The notes under the pieces were generated by a model. It was not told the DNA's origin. It did no database searches and saw only the letters and a program-made list of their open reading frames with translations. The translations under genes and the position numbers were made by a program. Of a stretch of DNA of 64,000 bases, positions 1-9,170 are shown in pieces (within the stretch, counting starts at the first letter, position 1; each line of letters opens with the position of its first letter). This DNA comes from Candidatus Eisenbacteria bacterium (lineage in GTDB: Bacteria > Eisenbacteria > RBG-16-71-46 > JAFGJU01), in NCBI GenBank assembly GCA_026388185.1, contig JAPLKG010000017.1:222081-286080 (forward strand), given 5' to 3'.

Positions 1-1079
1 TCTATGTCCCTGGTGTGGGCGCGGTCATATATGACGCCCACGAGAAGAAAGAGAGACCCCGTGATGATGCCGTGTGCGAACATCTGCATCACGGCACCGT
101 TCATCCCCGTGGTGGTCATGGAAGCGATCCCGAGCAGCACGTAGCCCATGTGACTCACGCTCGAATACGCCACAAGTTTCTTCAAGTCTTTTTGCGCCAT
201 GGCGACGAGGGCGCCGTAGATGATGTTTATTACGGCAAGGATGGCGAGCGGAACCGCGAAACTCCGGGCCGCGTCCGGTAGAATCGGATAGCTTATCCTC
301 AAGATTCCGTACGCTCCCATCTTCAGCAGAACGCCGGCAAGAATCACGCTTATCGCAGTGGGTGCTTCGACGTGTGCGTCGGGAAGCCAGGTGTGAAACG
401 GAAACACCGGGACCTTGATCGCAAATCCGAGAAAGAGGGCGAGAAATACTATCATCTGGAATCTGGGGGCAAATGGGTGCGCCGCGGATAGCTGCACGAT
501 GTCGAAAGTGTGCGGCATGCTCGTGAAATACATCGCCAGTATTGCCAGAAGCATCGCGACGCTTCCCAGGAGCGTGTACAGGAAAAACTTGATGGCGGCG
601 TATTCTCTGTTCGGCCCGCCCCAGATTCCTATCAAGAAATACATGGGGACGAGCATCGCTTCCCAGAAGACGTAAAAGAGAAAGAAGTCGAGGGAGACAA
701 AGACTCCCGTCATTGCAGTCTGAAGCAAGAGGAACAGCGCGAAGTACTGCTTCACGCGATCCATTATTCCGTAGCTCGCGATCACGGCCACGAAAGAAAG
801 CAGGGCGGTCAGGAAGACCATGGTAATGCTGAGACCGTCGACACCCAGGTAGTACGAGACGTTGATGGGGGGGATCCAGGGAGCCTTCTCGATGAATTGG
901 AAGCCGGCCATGCTCCTGTCGAACTTCACAAGCAAGAGCACGGAGAAGATGAGCGAGATCCCGCTGAAAACGGTGGAGACGGTCTTTATGCCCTTCTCGC
1001 TGTTGTTACTCATCAAGAGGACGACGATCATTCCGAGCATCGGCACAAAGGTGACAAGTGTTAGAATCGGAAGCTCCAT
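1..1079 (-). CDS. nuoM: NADH-quinone oxidoreductase subunit M (partial, left edge)
   Basis: Antiporter-like proton-pumping membrane subunit of respiratory complex I. The first 359 residues are in the window; the C-terminal quarter or so lies beyond the left edge. The ATG at 1079 has GGAGG 8 nt upstream. Visible landmarks are FWEAMLVPMYFLIG with the conserved membrane glutamate (E140), a conserved lysine (K222) just before PFHTWLPDAHVEAP, and HMGYVLLG. It is the last nuo gene visible, 75 nt behind nuoL; nuoN would be expected next, outside the window. Confidence 0.96.
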   Translation of the reverse strand, partial: MELPILTLVTFVPMLGMIVVLLMSNNSEKGIKTVSTVFSGISLIFSVLLLVKFDRSMAGFQFIEKAPWIPPINVSYYLGVDGLSITMVFLTALLSFVAVIASYGIMDRVKQYFALFLLLQTAMTGVFVSLDFFLFYVFWEAMLVPMYFLIGIWGGPNREYAAIKFFLYTLLGSVAMLLAILAMYFTSMPHTFDIVQLSAAHPFAPRFQMIVFLALFLGFAIKVPVFPFHTWLPDAHVEAPTAISVILAGVLLKMGAYGILRISYPILPDAARSFAVPLAILAVINIIYGALVAMAQKDLKKLVAYSSVSHMGYVLLGIASMTTTGMNGAVMQMFAHGIITGSLFLLVGVIYDRAHTRDI

Positions 1080-1154
1080 TCAGTTTTCCTCCGTCTCAGT
1101 GCAAGAATCTCACGATCTCAGCAGAAGTCCGCTGTCGAAGCAGGAACTTCCTCG

Positions 1155-3068
1155 TCAAGACAAGAACTTCACTATCAGAATCGTTGCGAGCCCCACTATT
1201 ATCATCAGAGCATACTGCTGCAAGTAGCCGGTTTGTGCCCGCCTCGCGATGGAACCGGCGAATTGTGTCACAAAAGCAACTCCGTTGACGGCGCCGTCGA
1301 CTACGTAAACGTCAAACCATCGCTTTATCCTGCTCCAGACCACGGTGACCGTGGCGACCCCGTTGACCGCACCGTCTATGACTCCGAGATCGAACGCGAA
1401 CAAACCTCTTGTCAGCAGGACGAGCGGCCTCACTATCAACGCAAGATAGATTTCGTCCACGTAGTACTTGTTGTAGAGAAGCCTGTAAATCGGGGCGAAT
1501 CTCTTGGAGAACGCGTCTCTCGAAATCCAGCCCTTGACGTACGTGCCGTAGGAGAGAAGTATTCCCGTACCCGCAACCAGGAGAGAAGTCCCCATCACCC
1601 CGTAGTCGGGACCGTGGTGACCGTGCACCTCGCCGCCCGACAGAAAGCTCCCTATTCCCTGCTTGAACCACGGCAAGCCCACCCAGCCTGCGCACACGGA
1701 AAGCACACCCAGAACCGCCAGAGGAATCGCCATCACAGAAGGAGACTCGTGCGCCTTGACCTTTTCCTGTCCAAGGAAGACCACAAAGTAAAGCCTGAAC
1801 ATGTAGAAAGCAGTGAGCAGTGCACCCGCGACTGCGACGAGATAAAGACCGGGATTGCCGGATCGATGCACGGCAACGAGTATTTCGTCCTTGCTCCAGA
1901 ACCCGCTGAACGGCGGGACACCCGCGATGGCCAGGCATGCGATCAAGAAAGTGGTCGACGTAATCTTCATGTAATTCCTCAGACCGCCCATCTCTCGTAT
2001 GTCCTGTTTCTGGGTGGCGTGGATGACGCTCCCGGCACACAGAAACAGAAGCGCCTTGAAGAAGGCGTGCGTCATCAGATGAAACATTCCTGCAACGTAT
2101 CCACCGCATCCGAGTCCAAGCATCATGTAGCCAAGCTGGCTGAGCGTCGAGTAGGCAAGCACCCTCTTTATGTCGAACTGCGTGCACGCGATGGTGGCCG
2201 CGAAAATCGCTGTGATTCCTCCTATCGTGGCCACCGTCAAGGAGGCCTCGGCGCTGGACGAGAAAAGCGGGAAGCAGCGGGCGACCATGTAAACACCGGC
2301 GGCCACCATCGTGGCCGCATGGATCAGGGCGCTTATCGGGGTCGGACCTTCCATGGCATCGGGTAGCCACACGTGGAGCGGAAATTGCGCACTCTTCCCC
2401 ACCGCGCCCGCGAACAGACAGACGGTGGCAATGGTCAGAAATCTTGGAGCGAACTGGCCGCCCTGGGCCATCGAGAAAATCTCTGAGAACTGGAACGTGC
2501 CGGCCGCGGTGGCGAGCAAGAGAATGCCGACGAGAAAGCCGAAGTCCCCGACCCTGTTTGTTATGAAGGCCTTCTTGCCGGCGTCAGAGGCACTCTTCTT
2601 CTCGAACCAGAACCCGATCAAGAGATAAGAACAAATGCCGACGAGTTCCCAGAACATGTAGAGCAGGAAGAAACTGTTGGAGAGGACGAGGCCGTACATG
2701 GAGAAGATGAAAAGCGAGATGTATGCGAAATACCTGGAAAATCTCGGGTCTCCATGCATGTAGCCGACGGAGTATATCTCCACCAGCAGACCCACCACCG
2801 ACACCACGACGAGCATGAGGGCACCGAGCGGGTCCACGGCGGCCCCTATGGAGAACACGTATTTCCCGGCCTGGAACCACGGGTAGCTGACGTCCACCCT
2901 GCCGCCTGAAAGCACGTAGAACAGGAAGGCAAACGAGAGGCAGGTTGAGGCAGCGGCGGCGCCTATGGCGGGGAAGGACCCTTTGCCGGGCAGCCTCTTA
3001 CCAAAGAAAATCGTGACCGCAAAAGCAAGCAGCGGAAGAAGAGGTATCAGGAATGCTGCAACAATCAA
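1155..3068 (-). CDS. nuoL: NADH-quinone oxidoreductase subunit L
   Basis: Largest proton-pumping membrane subunit of complex I, 637 residues, normal for the family. It shows many membrane helices, the conserved glutamate in LYMFWELVGICSYLLIGFW (E141), K225 before QFPLHVWLPDAMEGPTPIS, and a long C-terminal part compatible with the lateral helix HL and the last membrane helix. It starts 21 nt downstream of a TPR gene that splits nuoK from nuoL and is followed by nuoM. No sign of damage. Confidence 0.97.
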   Translation of the reverse strand: MIVAAFLIPLLPLLAFAVTIFFGKRLPGKGSFPAIGAAAASTCLSFAFLFYVLSGGRVDVSYPWFQAGKYVFSIGAAVDPLGALMLVVVSVVGLLVEIYSVGYMHGDPRFSRYFAYISLFIFSMYGLVLSNSFFLLYMFWELVGICSYLLIGFWFEKKSASDAGKKAFITNRVGDFGFLVGILLLATAAGTFQFSEIFSMAQGGQFAPRFLTIATVCLFAGAVGKSAQFPLHVWLPDAMEGPTPISALIHAATMVAAGVYMVARCFPLFSSSAEASLTVATIGGITAIFAATIACTQFDIKRVLAYSTLSQLGYMMLGLGCGGYVAGMFHLMTHAFFKALLFLCAGSVIHATQKQDIREMGGLRNYMKITSTTFLIACLAIAGVPPFSGFWSKDEILVAVHRSGNPGLYLVAVAGALLTAFYMFRLYFVVFLGQEKVKAHESPSVMAIPLAVLGVLSVCAGWVGLPWFKQGIGSFLSGGEVHGHHGPDYGVMGTSLLVAGTGILLSYGTYVKGWISRDAFSKRFAPIYRLLYNKYYVDEIYLALIVRPLVLLTRGLFAFDLGVIDGAVNGVATVTVVWSRIKRWFDVYVVDGAVNGVAFVTQFAGSIARRAQTGYLQQYALMIIVGLATILIVKFLS

Positions 3069-3089
3069 CTGAGTTCCTCCAGATATGTC

Positions 3090-4076
3090 TCAAGTGTTGA
3101 AATGCGTCTTGTCATAAAGGAGCTCCCCCAGAATCAACCTCGCCGAAGGATCGGTCGGATCGAGCTCCAGCGCCTTCTTCATCTCCGCGATGGCCTCGTC
3201 GATCGCGCCCTTCTCCACGTAGAGCAACAACCCAATCTGATAGTGCGCCTCGGCGAATGCCGCGTTCAAGCCGAGAGCGCGCTTGAACATTCCGATTGCA
3301 GCGTCCACGTCGTGCAGATCGCTGAGCATGACGCCGAGCTGAAAGGTGGAGTCCGTGTCGGTCTTGTCAAGCTCGATGACCTTCCCGTAGTGCCGGGCGG
3401 CCCTCTCTTTGTTCCCAAGCTTACGGTATGCTTCGGCGAGCTTCCTGTGAGCCGCGGTGAAGTCACCGAGTAGTCCGATTGCCTTCTCCAGCATGGAGAC
3501 CGCGGAGGAAAAATCGCCTTCCTCGAGCGCCAGCACGCCGGACATGTAACGAGCCGCCGCCGAGTCCGGCTTCTTGTCGAGCAGTCTCTCCACGATGGGC
3601 TTTGCCCTCGAGAATTTTCTTTCTTCGATGAGCAGGGAACCGGCCCACTGTAGAGAGAGCGCAAACTCGGGGTTGAGCTCGTAGCATTGTGACAGGTGGT
3701 CACAGGCCTTGAGTCGTTCTTCCTGAAGCGCTTCGAGAAACCCCATCAGAAAACTCGCTCCCTGAAGTCTAGGATTAAGCTCCATGGCTTTCTTCGCGGC
3801 CTCCCTTGCAGGGCCGATCTCTCCAAGCGCAAGGTTGCAGGCCGCAATGTAGAGGTGCGAGAGTTCGTGGACGGGATCCAGGGCCGCACCGGTCTTGAAC
3901 TCCTCGAGAGCGCTCAGAAAGCTCCCTTCATTGAACAACGCGATGCCCCTTGTCATGAGGTCCCGCACGCTACCCTTCGCACGCGTACGCCTCTGCCTTT
4001 CACCGAGTCTCGTCCCGCACTCAAAGCAATACCTGTGATTGTCAGGATTGGTGGTCTGACACTTCGGACAAATCAT
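3090..4076 (-). CDS. zinc-ribbon TPR protein inside the nuo operon
   Basis: 328 residues without a signal peptide. The N-terminus carries a zinc-ribbon pattern (C3-P-K-C6 and C17-F-E-C20). From about residue 35 to the end it is a run of TPR-like helical pairs, for example SALEEFKTGAALDP, AIGMFKRALGLNAAFAEAHY and AIAEMKKALELDPTDPSARL. TPR arrays bind other proteins; the zinc ribbon may bind protein or nucleic acid. It lies 19 nt behind nuoK and 21 nt before nuoL, so it is surely co-transcribed with complex I. An assembly or regulatory role for the enzyme is possible but is only inferred from position. Confidence 0.85.
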   Translation of the reverse strand: MICPKCQTTNPDNHRYCFECGTRLGERQRRTRAKGSVRDLMTRGIALFNEGSFLSALEEFKTGAALDPVHELSHLYIAACNLALGEIGPAREAAKKAMELNPRLQGASFLMGFLEALQEERLKACDHLSQCYELNPEFALSLQWAGSLLIEERKFSRAKPIVERLLDKKPDSAAARYMSGVLALEEGDFSSAVSMLEKAIGLLGDFTAAHRKLAEAYRKLGNKERAARHYGKVIELDKTDTDSTFQLGVMLSDLHDVDAAIGMFKRALGLNAAFAEAHYQIGLLLYVEKGAIDEAIAEMKKALELDPTDPSARLILGELLYDKTHFNT

Positions 4077-4095
4077 TGCGTCTCCCCGCCAATTC

Positions 4096-4404
4096 CTACC
4101 ACTTCAGGATGTTGAATCTGTCGGCAAAAACCGCTCGCACACTCCTGTAAAGCGCCAGAATCAGCGCCAATCCAACGGCCGCTTCGCCTGCGGCAACGGT
4201 CATTACGAACACCGCAAAAACCTGTCCGTTGAGGGTCGACGTTTCCACAAAACGGGAGAACGCTACGAGGTTCAGGTTTACGGCGCCGAGCATTATTTCT
4301 ATGGAAATGAGAATACCGATGGCGTTGCGTCTCGTGAGCACGCCGAACATGCCGACGACGAAAAGAATCGCTCCAAGAATGAGATAGTGCGATATCGGTG
4401 TCAC
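4096..4404 (-). CDS. nuoK: NADH-quinone oxidoreductase subunit K
   Basis: Small three-helix membrane subunit of complex I, 102 residues as usual. It has the two membrane glutamates of the E-channel (E36 in ISIEIMLGAVNLNLVAFS and E74 in AAGEAAVGLALILALYR). Its start overlaps the end of nuoJ by 4 nt, typical of translational coupling in this operon. Confidence 0.97.
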   Translation of the reverse strand: MTPISHYLILGAILFVVGMFGVLTRRNAIGILISIEIMLGAVNLNLVAFSRFVETSTLNGQVFAVFVMTVAAGEAAVGLALILALYRSVRAVFADRFNILKW

Positions 4405-4916
4405 TTCTTTGTGATTTCCTTTCCCAAGAAAACGGCGCCCACCAGGGCCGCGAGAAGAAGCACTGACGCTACCTCAAAGGCCTCCAAGTAGGTTGACAGA
4501 AGTTGCCTTCCGATGATCATTACGCTCCCTTTCTGAACAGGCGGCACCTCTACGGACCAACCGGCGCCGCCGATTATGTAGACAAAGGCGCCGAGTAGTG
4601 CCGCACAGAGTATGAGGCCGGGAATCAAAAGGTGGTTGGTTTGCCTTATTGCATCGGAAGTGATCCTCTCCGTCAGAACGATTGCGAATATCATCAGTAT
4701 TACGATTGCCCCGACGTAAATCAGTATCTGCACAACGGCCAGGAAATCCGCCTCGAGAAGAACGAAGACGCCGGAGAGCGCGAAGAACATCACGGCCAGC
4801 GAAAGCGCGCAGTGAAAGATGTTCTTCAGCGTGACTGCCATGATCGCGAAGACAACCGCAGCAAGGCCAAGCAGCTTGAAGGCCAACGGAGCGCTGAAGA
4901 GTTCAGCCCAGCTCAA
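4401..4916 (-). CDS. nuoJ: NADH-quinone oxidoreductase subunit J
   Basis: Five-helix membrane subunit of complex I, 171 residues. The family signature around FALSGVFVLLEADFLAVVQI and YVGAIVILMIFAIVLTER is clear. It is separated from nuoI by 2 nt and overlaps nuoK by 4 nt. Confidence 0.95.
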   Translation of the reverse strand: MSWAELFSAPLAFKLLGLAAVVFAIMAVTLKNIFHCALSLAVMFFALSGVFVLLEADFLAVVQILIYVGAIVILMIFAIVLTERITSDAIRQTNHLLIPGLILCAALLGAFVYIIGGAGWSVEVPPVQKGSVMIIGRQLLSTYLEAFEVASVLLLAALVGAVFLGKEITKK

Positions 4917-4918
4917 AT

Positions 4919-5395
4919 TCAGACCTCCGGTCTCTCAACAAGATCCTCTTTGTGATAGATCAAGCCGTCCCTCGTCTCGGTAGCAAGCTCATACTTGGAG
5001 GAAAGTCCGATGGCGTCATGAGGACAGGCTTCGGCACAGAGATTGCAGAACATGCACCTGGAAATATCGACGTCAAAGACGTCCACCTTTCGCTTCTTTT
5101 CTTCGCCGGGGGAGGTCTCTATGTTTATCAGGTGATCGGGGCACGCTCTCGCACACAGCATGCAACCGATGCACTTCATCTCGTGGGTGCCGGGGTCAAC
5201 CTTGAGAACGTGAAGCCCCCTGTAACCGGCCGGCAGCTCCCGCCTTTCGTAGGGATATCTTATGGTAATCGGGCGCGAGAACAGGTATCGCAGCGTCACC
5301 TTCAATCCGTCTACGAGGGTGCGTAGTCCATAAAGAACAAGAGCCACGGGACCCGGACCACTCTTTGTTCTACCTGTTTTCGCAGCGTCTGCCAT
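4919..5395 (-). CDS. nuoI: NADH-quinone oxidoreductase subunit I (two 4Fe-4S clusters)
   Basis: Ferredoxin-like subunit of the peripheral arm that carries electrons towards cluster N2. It has two full 4Fe-4S motifs, C75-C78-C81-C85 (CIGCMLCARACP) and C114-C117-C120-C124 (CMFCNLCAEACP). Length 158 residues. With no nuoE/F/G next to it, this subunit is a likely docking point for an electron donor other than the usual NADH module; that is inference. It lies 15 nt behind nuoH and 2 nt before nuoJ. Confidence 0.97.
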   Translation of the reverse strand: MADAAKTGRTKSGPGPVALVLYGLRTLVDGLKVTLRYLFSRPITIRYPYERRELPAGYRGLHVLKVDPGTHEMKCIGCMLCARACPDHLINIETSPGEEKKRKVDVFDVDISRCMFCNLCAEACPHDAIGLSSKYELATETRDGLIYHKEDLVERPEV

Positions 5396-5410
5396 AACCT
5401 CTTCTTCGTC

Positions 5411-6424
5411 CTAATTCAGAACCGCCATCACAAGTCCGGTCACCAGAAGATTCAAGAACGCAAGGGGCAAGAGCACCTTCCAACAGAAGGACATCATTTG
5501 ATCCACTCTCAGCCTGGGGAACGTGCCTCGCAGCCAAACCATAAAGAACATGAAGAAAAACGCTTTTCCCACGAACCAGAAGAACCCCGGAAGTATTGGC
5601 CCGTGCCAGCCGCCAAGAAACAGTACGGTCGCCATGGCGGAAATGACGAACATGTTTGCGTACTCCGACAGGAAGAAAAACGCGAACCTCAGACCACTGT
5701 ATTCCGTGTGGAAACCGGCGACCAGCTCGGACTCCGCCTCCGGTATGTCGAACGGAAGCCGATTGACCTCACCGATGCCGGCTATGACGTAGATTGCGAA
5801 ACCCAGAGGCTGGAGAAACACGTACCAGACGTGCTTCTGAGCCTCGACTATCCCATGAAGGCTCAGGGTCTGAGCCAGCATAAGGACGCCGAGCACGGAA
5901 AGAAGAAGCGGCACTTCGTAACTCACGATTTGGGCGGCCGCCCTCATCGCGCCGAGAAGCGAGTACTTGTTGTTCGAGCCCCAGCCCGCCATGAAAATGC
6001 CGATGGTCGCCACCGACCCTATCGCGAACACGAACAGAATGCCCATGTTGATGTCTCTGGCAACGAGCTTGTCCGAGAAAGGAATCACCACGTACACAAC
6101 GACGGTGCTCACGAAAACGACAAGCGGGGCCAGGATGTAAACGGGTCTGTCCACGCCGCGAGGGATGATGTCCTCTTTTAGGAAAAGCTTGATCGTATCG
6201 GCAATCGACTGTGCCCAGCCGTGCCGGCCGGTATGGAGCGGCCCCCTCCTCACCTGAATGTGCCCGATGACCTTTCTCTCAAACCAGACCATGAAGAGAA
6301 CCATCAAGACCATGAAGACCATGACGCCCAGAAAGGCCACGGCCATCACGCCGAGCTCATAGATTGGCCGAGGGAGAAGCTGCGGCAGGAAAATCCAGAC
6401 GAATTTCAGGAGTTCAACGTTCAT
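5411..6424 (-). CDS. nuoH: NADH-quinone oxidoreductase subunit H
   Basis: Membrane subunit that forms the quinone chamber together with NuoB and NuoD, 337 residues. Recognised from VWFERKVIGHIQVRRGP, FDIPEAESELVAGFHTEYSG and the C-terminal WLRGTFPRLRVDQMM. About 110 nt separate it from nuoD, the longest gap in the operon, and that gap holds a perfect hairpin at 6507-6526. Confidence 0.97.
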   Translation of the reverse strand: MNVELLKFVWIFLPQLLPRPIYELGVMAVAFLGVMVFMVLMVLFMVWFERKVIGHIQVRRGPLHTGRHGWAQSIADTIKLFLKEDIIPRGVDRPVYILAPLVVFVSTVVVYVVIPFSDKLVARDINMGILFVFAIGSVATIGIFMAGWGSNNKYSLLGAMRAAAQIVSYEVPLLLSVLGVLMLAQTLSLHGIVEAQKHVWYVFLQPLGFAIYVIAGIGEVNRLPFDIPEAESELVAGFHTEYSGLRFAFFFLSEYANMFVISAMATVLFLGGWHGPILPGFFWFVGKAFFFMFFMVWLRGTFPRLRVDQMMSFCWKVLLPLAFLNLLVTGLVMAVLN

Positions 6425-6506
6425 TTTCTACCAGTGTTTCCGTTCCTATTATGTTTCCGTTTCCCGGGGTTCGCCGGTGTGCGACTGCACAACCACGCGA
6501 GCAGGC

Positions 6507-6526
6507 TGCGGACAAGCACGTCCGCA
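6507..6526 (-). other. perfect hairpin between nuoD and nuoH
   Basis: TGCGGAC and GTCCGCA form a 7-bp stem around a 6-nt loop in the only sizeable gap inside the nuo operon. No T-run follows, so it is not a classical terminator. It could be an mRNA-processing or stability element. Confidence 0.45.
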
Positions 6527-6537
6527 CGTTCACAATC

Positions 6538-7641
6538 CTATCGGTCAACCTCTCCAAGCACGATGTCAATGCTGCCCAGAATGGCAACAATATCGGCGAT
6601 CAGAGCGCCCTCAGTCATCGCGGAAATGGCCGCAAGGTTGATGAACGAAGGAGCTCTTATTTTCACGCGATAAGGATTCGTGGTGCCGTCGCTTATCACA
6701 TAGAAGCCGAGCTCTCCCTTGGGGCCTTCTATTCTCGAATAGGCCTCGCCCTTCGCCGGCTTGAGCACTCTCGGCAGCTTGGCCCTGGAATCGCCTTCGG
6801 GAAGCCCGTCCAGCGCCTGCCTTATGATCCGTGCGGCCTGGCGCATTTCCGTGATTCTGACGGTGTATCTGTCCCAGACGTCTCCCACCGTACCGGTGGG
6901 AATGACGAAGTCCATCTCGGGATAAACGAGGTACGGCGCGTCCTTTCGCAGGTCCCACTTGATGGCGGAGCCTCTCAACATGGGCCCGCTCGCCGCGTAG
7001 GAGATCGCGTCTTCGCGACTGAGGACGCCTACGCCCTTCGTTCTGTTCACGAATATGATGTTGTTCGTGAGAAGCTCCTCGTATTCGTCCACCCTCTTGT
7101 CGAACGTGCCGAGGAGTGCCCTGCATTTCCCCACGAACTCAGGAGTGGCGTCCCTCGCCACTCCCCCGAAGCGCACGTAATTGAAGGTCATCCTTGCCCC
7201 GCAAAGCACCTCGAAAGCGTCGAGTATGTCTTCCCTCTCTCTGAAGCAATAGAGCAAGGGAGTGGCCGCCCCCAGGTCGTTTGCAAAAGAACCGAGCCAC
7301 ACGAGGTGGCTTGCCAGCCTGCTCAGCTCCGCTACGATCACCCTTATGTAGCTCGCTCTTCGGGGGATCTCGACTTCGAGCAGAGATTCCACGGCCAGAA
7401 CGAAGGCAAGGTTGTTCGACATTCCCGCGAGGTAGTCAAGCCTGTCCGTCAATGGAATGAACTGAACGTAGGTCCTCTTCTCGGCAAGCTTCTCTATGCC
7501 TCTGTGGAGAAAACCCACGTCCGGGAGAACTTCGACTACTCTCTCTCCCTCGATGGTAAGGCCGAGCCTCAGCACTCCGTGAGTGCTTGGGTGCTGTGGA
7601 CCCATGTTGATGAAAAGACGCTCTGTCTCAAGCTCCGCCAT
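6538..7641 (-). CDS. nuoD: NADH-quinone oxidoreductase subunit D (49-kDa)
   Basis: Peripheral-arm subunit that lines the quinone site, 367 residues. The NuoD signature is clear: INMGPQHPSTHGVLRL at the N-terminus, PDVGFLHRGIEKLAE, then SIDIVLGEVDR at the end. As in other complex I NuoD proteins, the cysteines that bind NiFe in related hydrogenases are absent. It begins directly behind the nuoC stop. C and D are separate genes here, not fused as in E. coli. Confidence 0.97.
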   Translation of the reverse strand: MAELETERLFINMGPQHPSTHGVLRLGLTIEGERVVEVLPDVGFLHRGIEKLAEKRTYVQFIPLTDRLDYLAGMSNNLAFVLAVESLLEVEIPRRASYIRVIVAELSRLASHLVWLGSFANDLGAATPLLYCFREREDILDAFEVLCGARMTFNYVRFGGVARDATPEFVGKCRALLGTFDKRVDEYEELLTNNIIFVNRTKGVGVLSREDAISYAASGPMLRGSAIKWDLRKDAPYLVYPEMDFVIPTGTVGDVWDRYTVRITEMRQAARIIRQALDGLPEGDSRAKLPRVLKPAKGEAYSRIEGPKGELGFYVISDGTTNPYRVKIRAPSFINLAAISAMTEGALIADIVAILGSIDIVLGEVDR

Positions 7642-8160
7642 CTAGTCTCCCGGAAATTTGTCTTCTTCTGCAAGCACGTAGTCTTTCCTGAAGGGGTGCC
7701 CTTTCCACTGGTCGGGAAGGAGTATTCTTCGCAGGTCAGGATGCCCGCTGAACTGGATTCCCAGAAGATCGAACGCTTCCCTTTCGTGCCAGTTGGCGCT
7801 CTTCCAGACGGCCGCTACGGAGGGAGCCGCGTCCTTCTCGCCGACCCCGACCTTGAGCACCAGGACGTGCTTGTGTTCGAGTGAAACAAGATGATAGACG
7901 AGGTCGAATCTAGGAGCACGTTCCGGATAGTCGACTCCGGATATGCAGGTGAGATAGTCGAAACCCAGGCCGGGCTCTTTCCTGAGAAATCTGGCCACGT
8001 TTTCGAATGCCTCGAGCTTGACCCGAACCGAAGGCCAGTTCGTCCGCTCTTCGACAACGGAAATCGAATCTGGAAATTTCTTCAACAGCAGGTCGACAAC
8101 GGGGCTGGGCCGAACGGAGTCTTCCTTCTGCCCTGCGTTTTCGCTTTCGGAATCTCCCAC
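7642..8160 (-). CDS. nuoC: NADH-quinone oxidoreductase subunit C (30-kDa)
   Basis: Peripheral-arm subunit. The family signature WHEREAFDLLGIQFSGHPD and RRILLPDQWKGHPFRKDY is present. The frame is open up to a TTG at 8238, but the extra 26 residues are low in complexity. A GTG at 8160 has GGAGG 6 nt upstream, so I prefer that start (172 residues). It lies between nuoB and nuoD. Confidence 0.93.
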   Translation of the reverse strand: MGDSESENAGQKEDSVRPSPVVDLLLKKFPDSISVVEERTNWPSVRVKLEAFENVARFLRKEPGLGFDYLTCISGVDYPERAPRFDLVYHLVSLEHKHVLVLKVGVGEKDAAPSVAAVWKSANWHEREAFDLLGIQFSGHPDLRRILLPDQWKGHPFRKDYVLAEEDKFPGD

Positions 8161-8251
8161 CTGTTCCCTCCGACTATTTCCGCTCTTCTCTCCGGGTCGG
8201 CAGATCGCCTGGGTCCCGGCACACAATTCGCTACTCAACTCGTGGCACTAA

Positions 8252-8761
8252 TCAGCTCGTCTTCCTGGCCAGAGTCTCCCTGTCAATCTTCTCCCTCAAC
8301 TTCAGTAACCCGTGCAGCAGAGCTTCGGGCCGGGGAGGACAGCCGGGAATATAAACGTCGACAGGTAAGAGCAGGTCCACGCGCTTGACGACCGAGTAAG
8401 AGTCGTAGAACGGCCCGCCGGCGATCGCGCAACCGCCCATCGCAACCACGTATTTCTTCTCAGGCATCTGCTCATAGAGAAGTCTGAGTCGTGGCGCCAT
8501 TTTCTTGGTGACGGTTCCAGATATTATCATGAGGTCCGCTTGTCTCGGCGAGGCTCGAAAAACCTCCATTCCGAAACGTGCAAGATCGTACCTGGAAGCT
8601 GCCGTGGCCATCATTTCGATGGCGCAGCAAGCCAGGCCGAATCCGAAGGGCCAGAGCGAGCATTTTCTTCCCCAGTTTATGGCCTTATCGAGAGTCGTGA
8701 TGATTATGTTAGGCCCGAAGCGATTCTCTATAATGCCCACTTCAAGGCTCCCTTTCTCCAC
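8252..8761 (-). CDS. nuoB: NADH-quinone oxidoreductase subunit B (cluster N2)
   Basis: Carries the terminal 4Fe-4S cluster N2 that reduces quinone. The four cysteines are visible: the tandem pair C45-C46 in [11 protein letters not shown]111 in GGCAIAGG and C141 in [11 protein letters not shown]. Length 169 residues. Its start lies about 34 nt inside the end of nuoA, so the two are translationally linked. Confidence 0.97.
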   Translation of the reverse strand: MEKGSLEVGIIENRFGPNIIITTLDKAINWGRKCSLWPFGFGLACCAIEMMATAASRYDLARFGMEVFRASPRQADLMIISGTVTKKMAPRLRLLYEQMPEKKYVVAMGGCAIAGGPFYDSYSVVKRVDLLLPVDVYIPGCPPRPEALLHGLLKLREKIDRETLARKTS

Positions 8762-9105
8762 GCGTAGGCAAGCCCAATCAAGAGCACGCCCACAAAAACC
8801 GCCATGTCCACGAAGGCCACGGGGCCGATGCTCTTGAACACGAGCGCCCAGGGCACGAGAAAAATCGTCTCAATGTCAAAAATTACAAAGCAGAGGGCAA
8901 ACACGTAGAAGCGAATATTGAACTGCGACCAGGATTGGCCGACGGGAATCTCGCCACACTCGTACGTGGTGAGTTTCCTTCCGGAGGGATCTTTCGGCTG
9001 GATGAGGGAACCTACGAAAATAGCAAGAAGCAGAAAAGCAAATCCGGCTGCCGCAAAACCGGCGACGTATGCGTAATCAAGAAGCATAGTTTGTAAATTA
9101 TCCAA
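8728..9105 (-). CDS. nuoA: NADH-quinone oxidoreductase subunit A
   Basis: Three-helix membrane subunit of complex I, 125 residues. Recognised from [35 protein letters not shown] and the C-terminal helix. It is the first nuo gene and follows an EIIA gene by 65 nt. The short gap contains three imperfect copies of a GTCGCTTC-like octamer but no clear promoter. Confidence 0.97.
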   Translation of the reverse strand: MDNLQTMLLDYAYVAGFAAAGFAFLLLAIFVGSLIQPKDPSGRKLTTYECGEIPVGQSWSQFNIRFYVFALCFVIFDIETIFLVPWALVFKSIGPVAFVDMAVFVGVLLIGLAYAWRKGALKWAL

Positions 9106-9170
9106 ACCGGCCCTTGAACCCGAAGTCGCCCCGAAGCGACCTGAAGCGACAACGGCCCCTCAGCCGGTTT

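Noticed and set aside
1233-2366. Long plus-strand frames opposite to nuoL, nuoD, kdpA, ileS and the sigma-54 activator
   Set aside because: They are antisense shadows of well-recognised genes, rich in Arg/His/Ser, without SDs or family signatures.
9106-9170. Three GTCGCTTC-like octamers before nuoA
   Set aside because: Short, differing in orientation and sequence, no -10 box; may be chance in a GC-rich gap.
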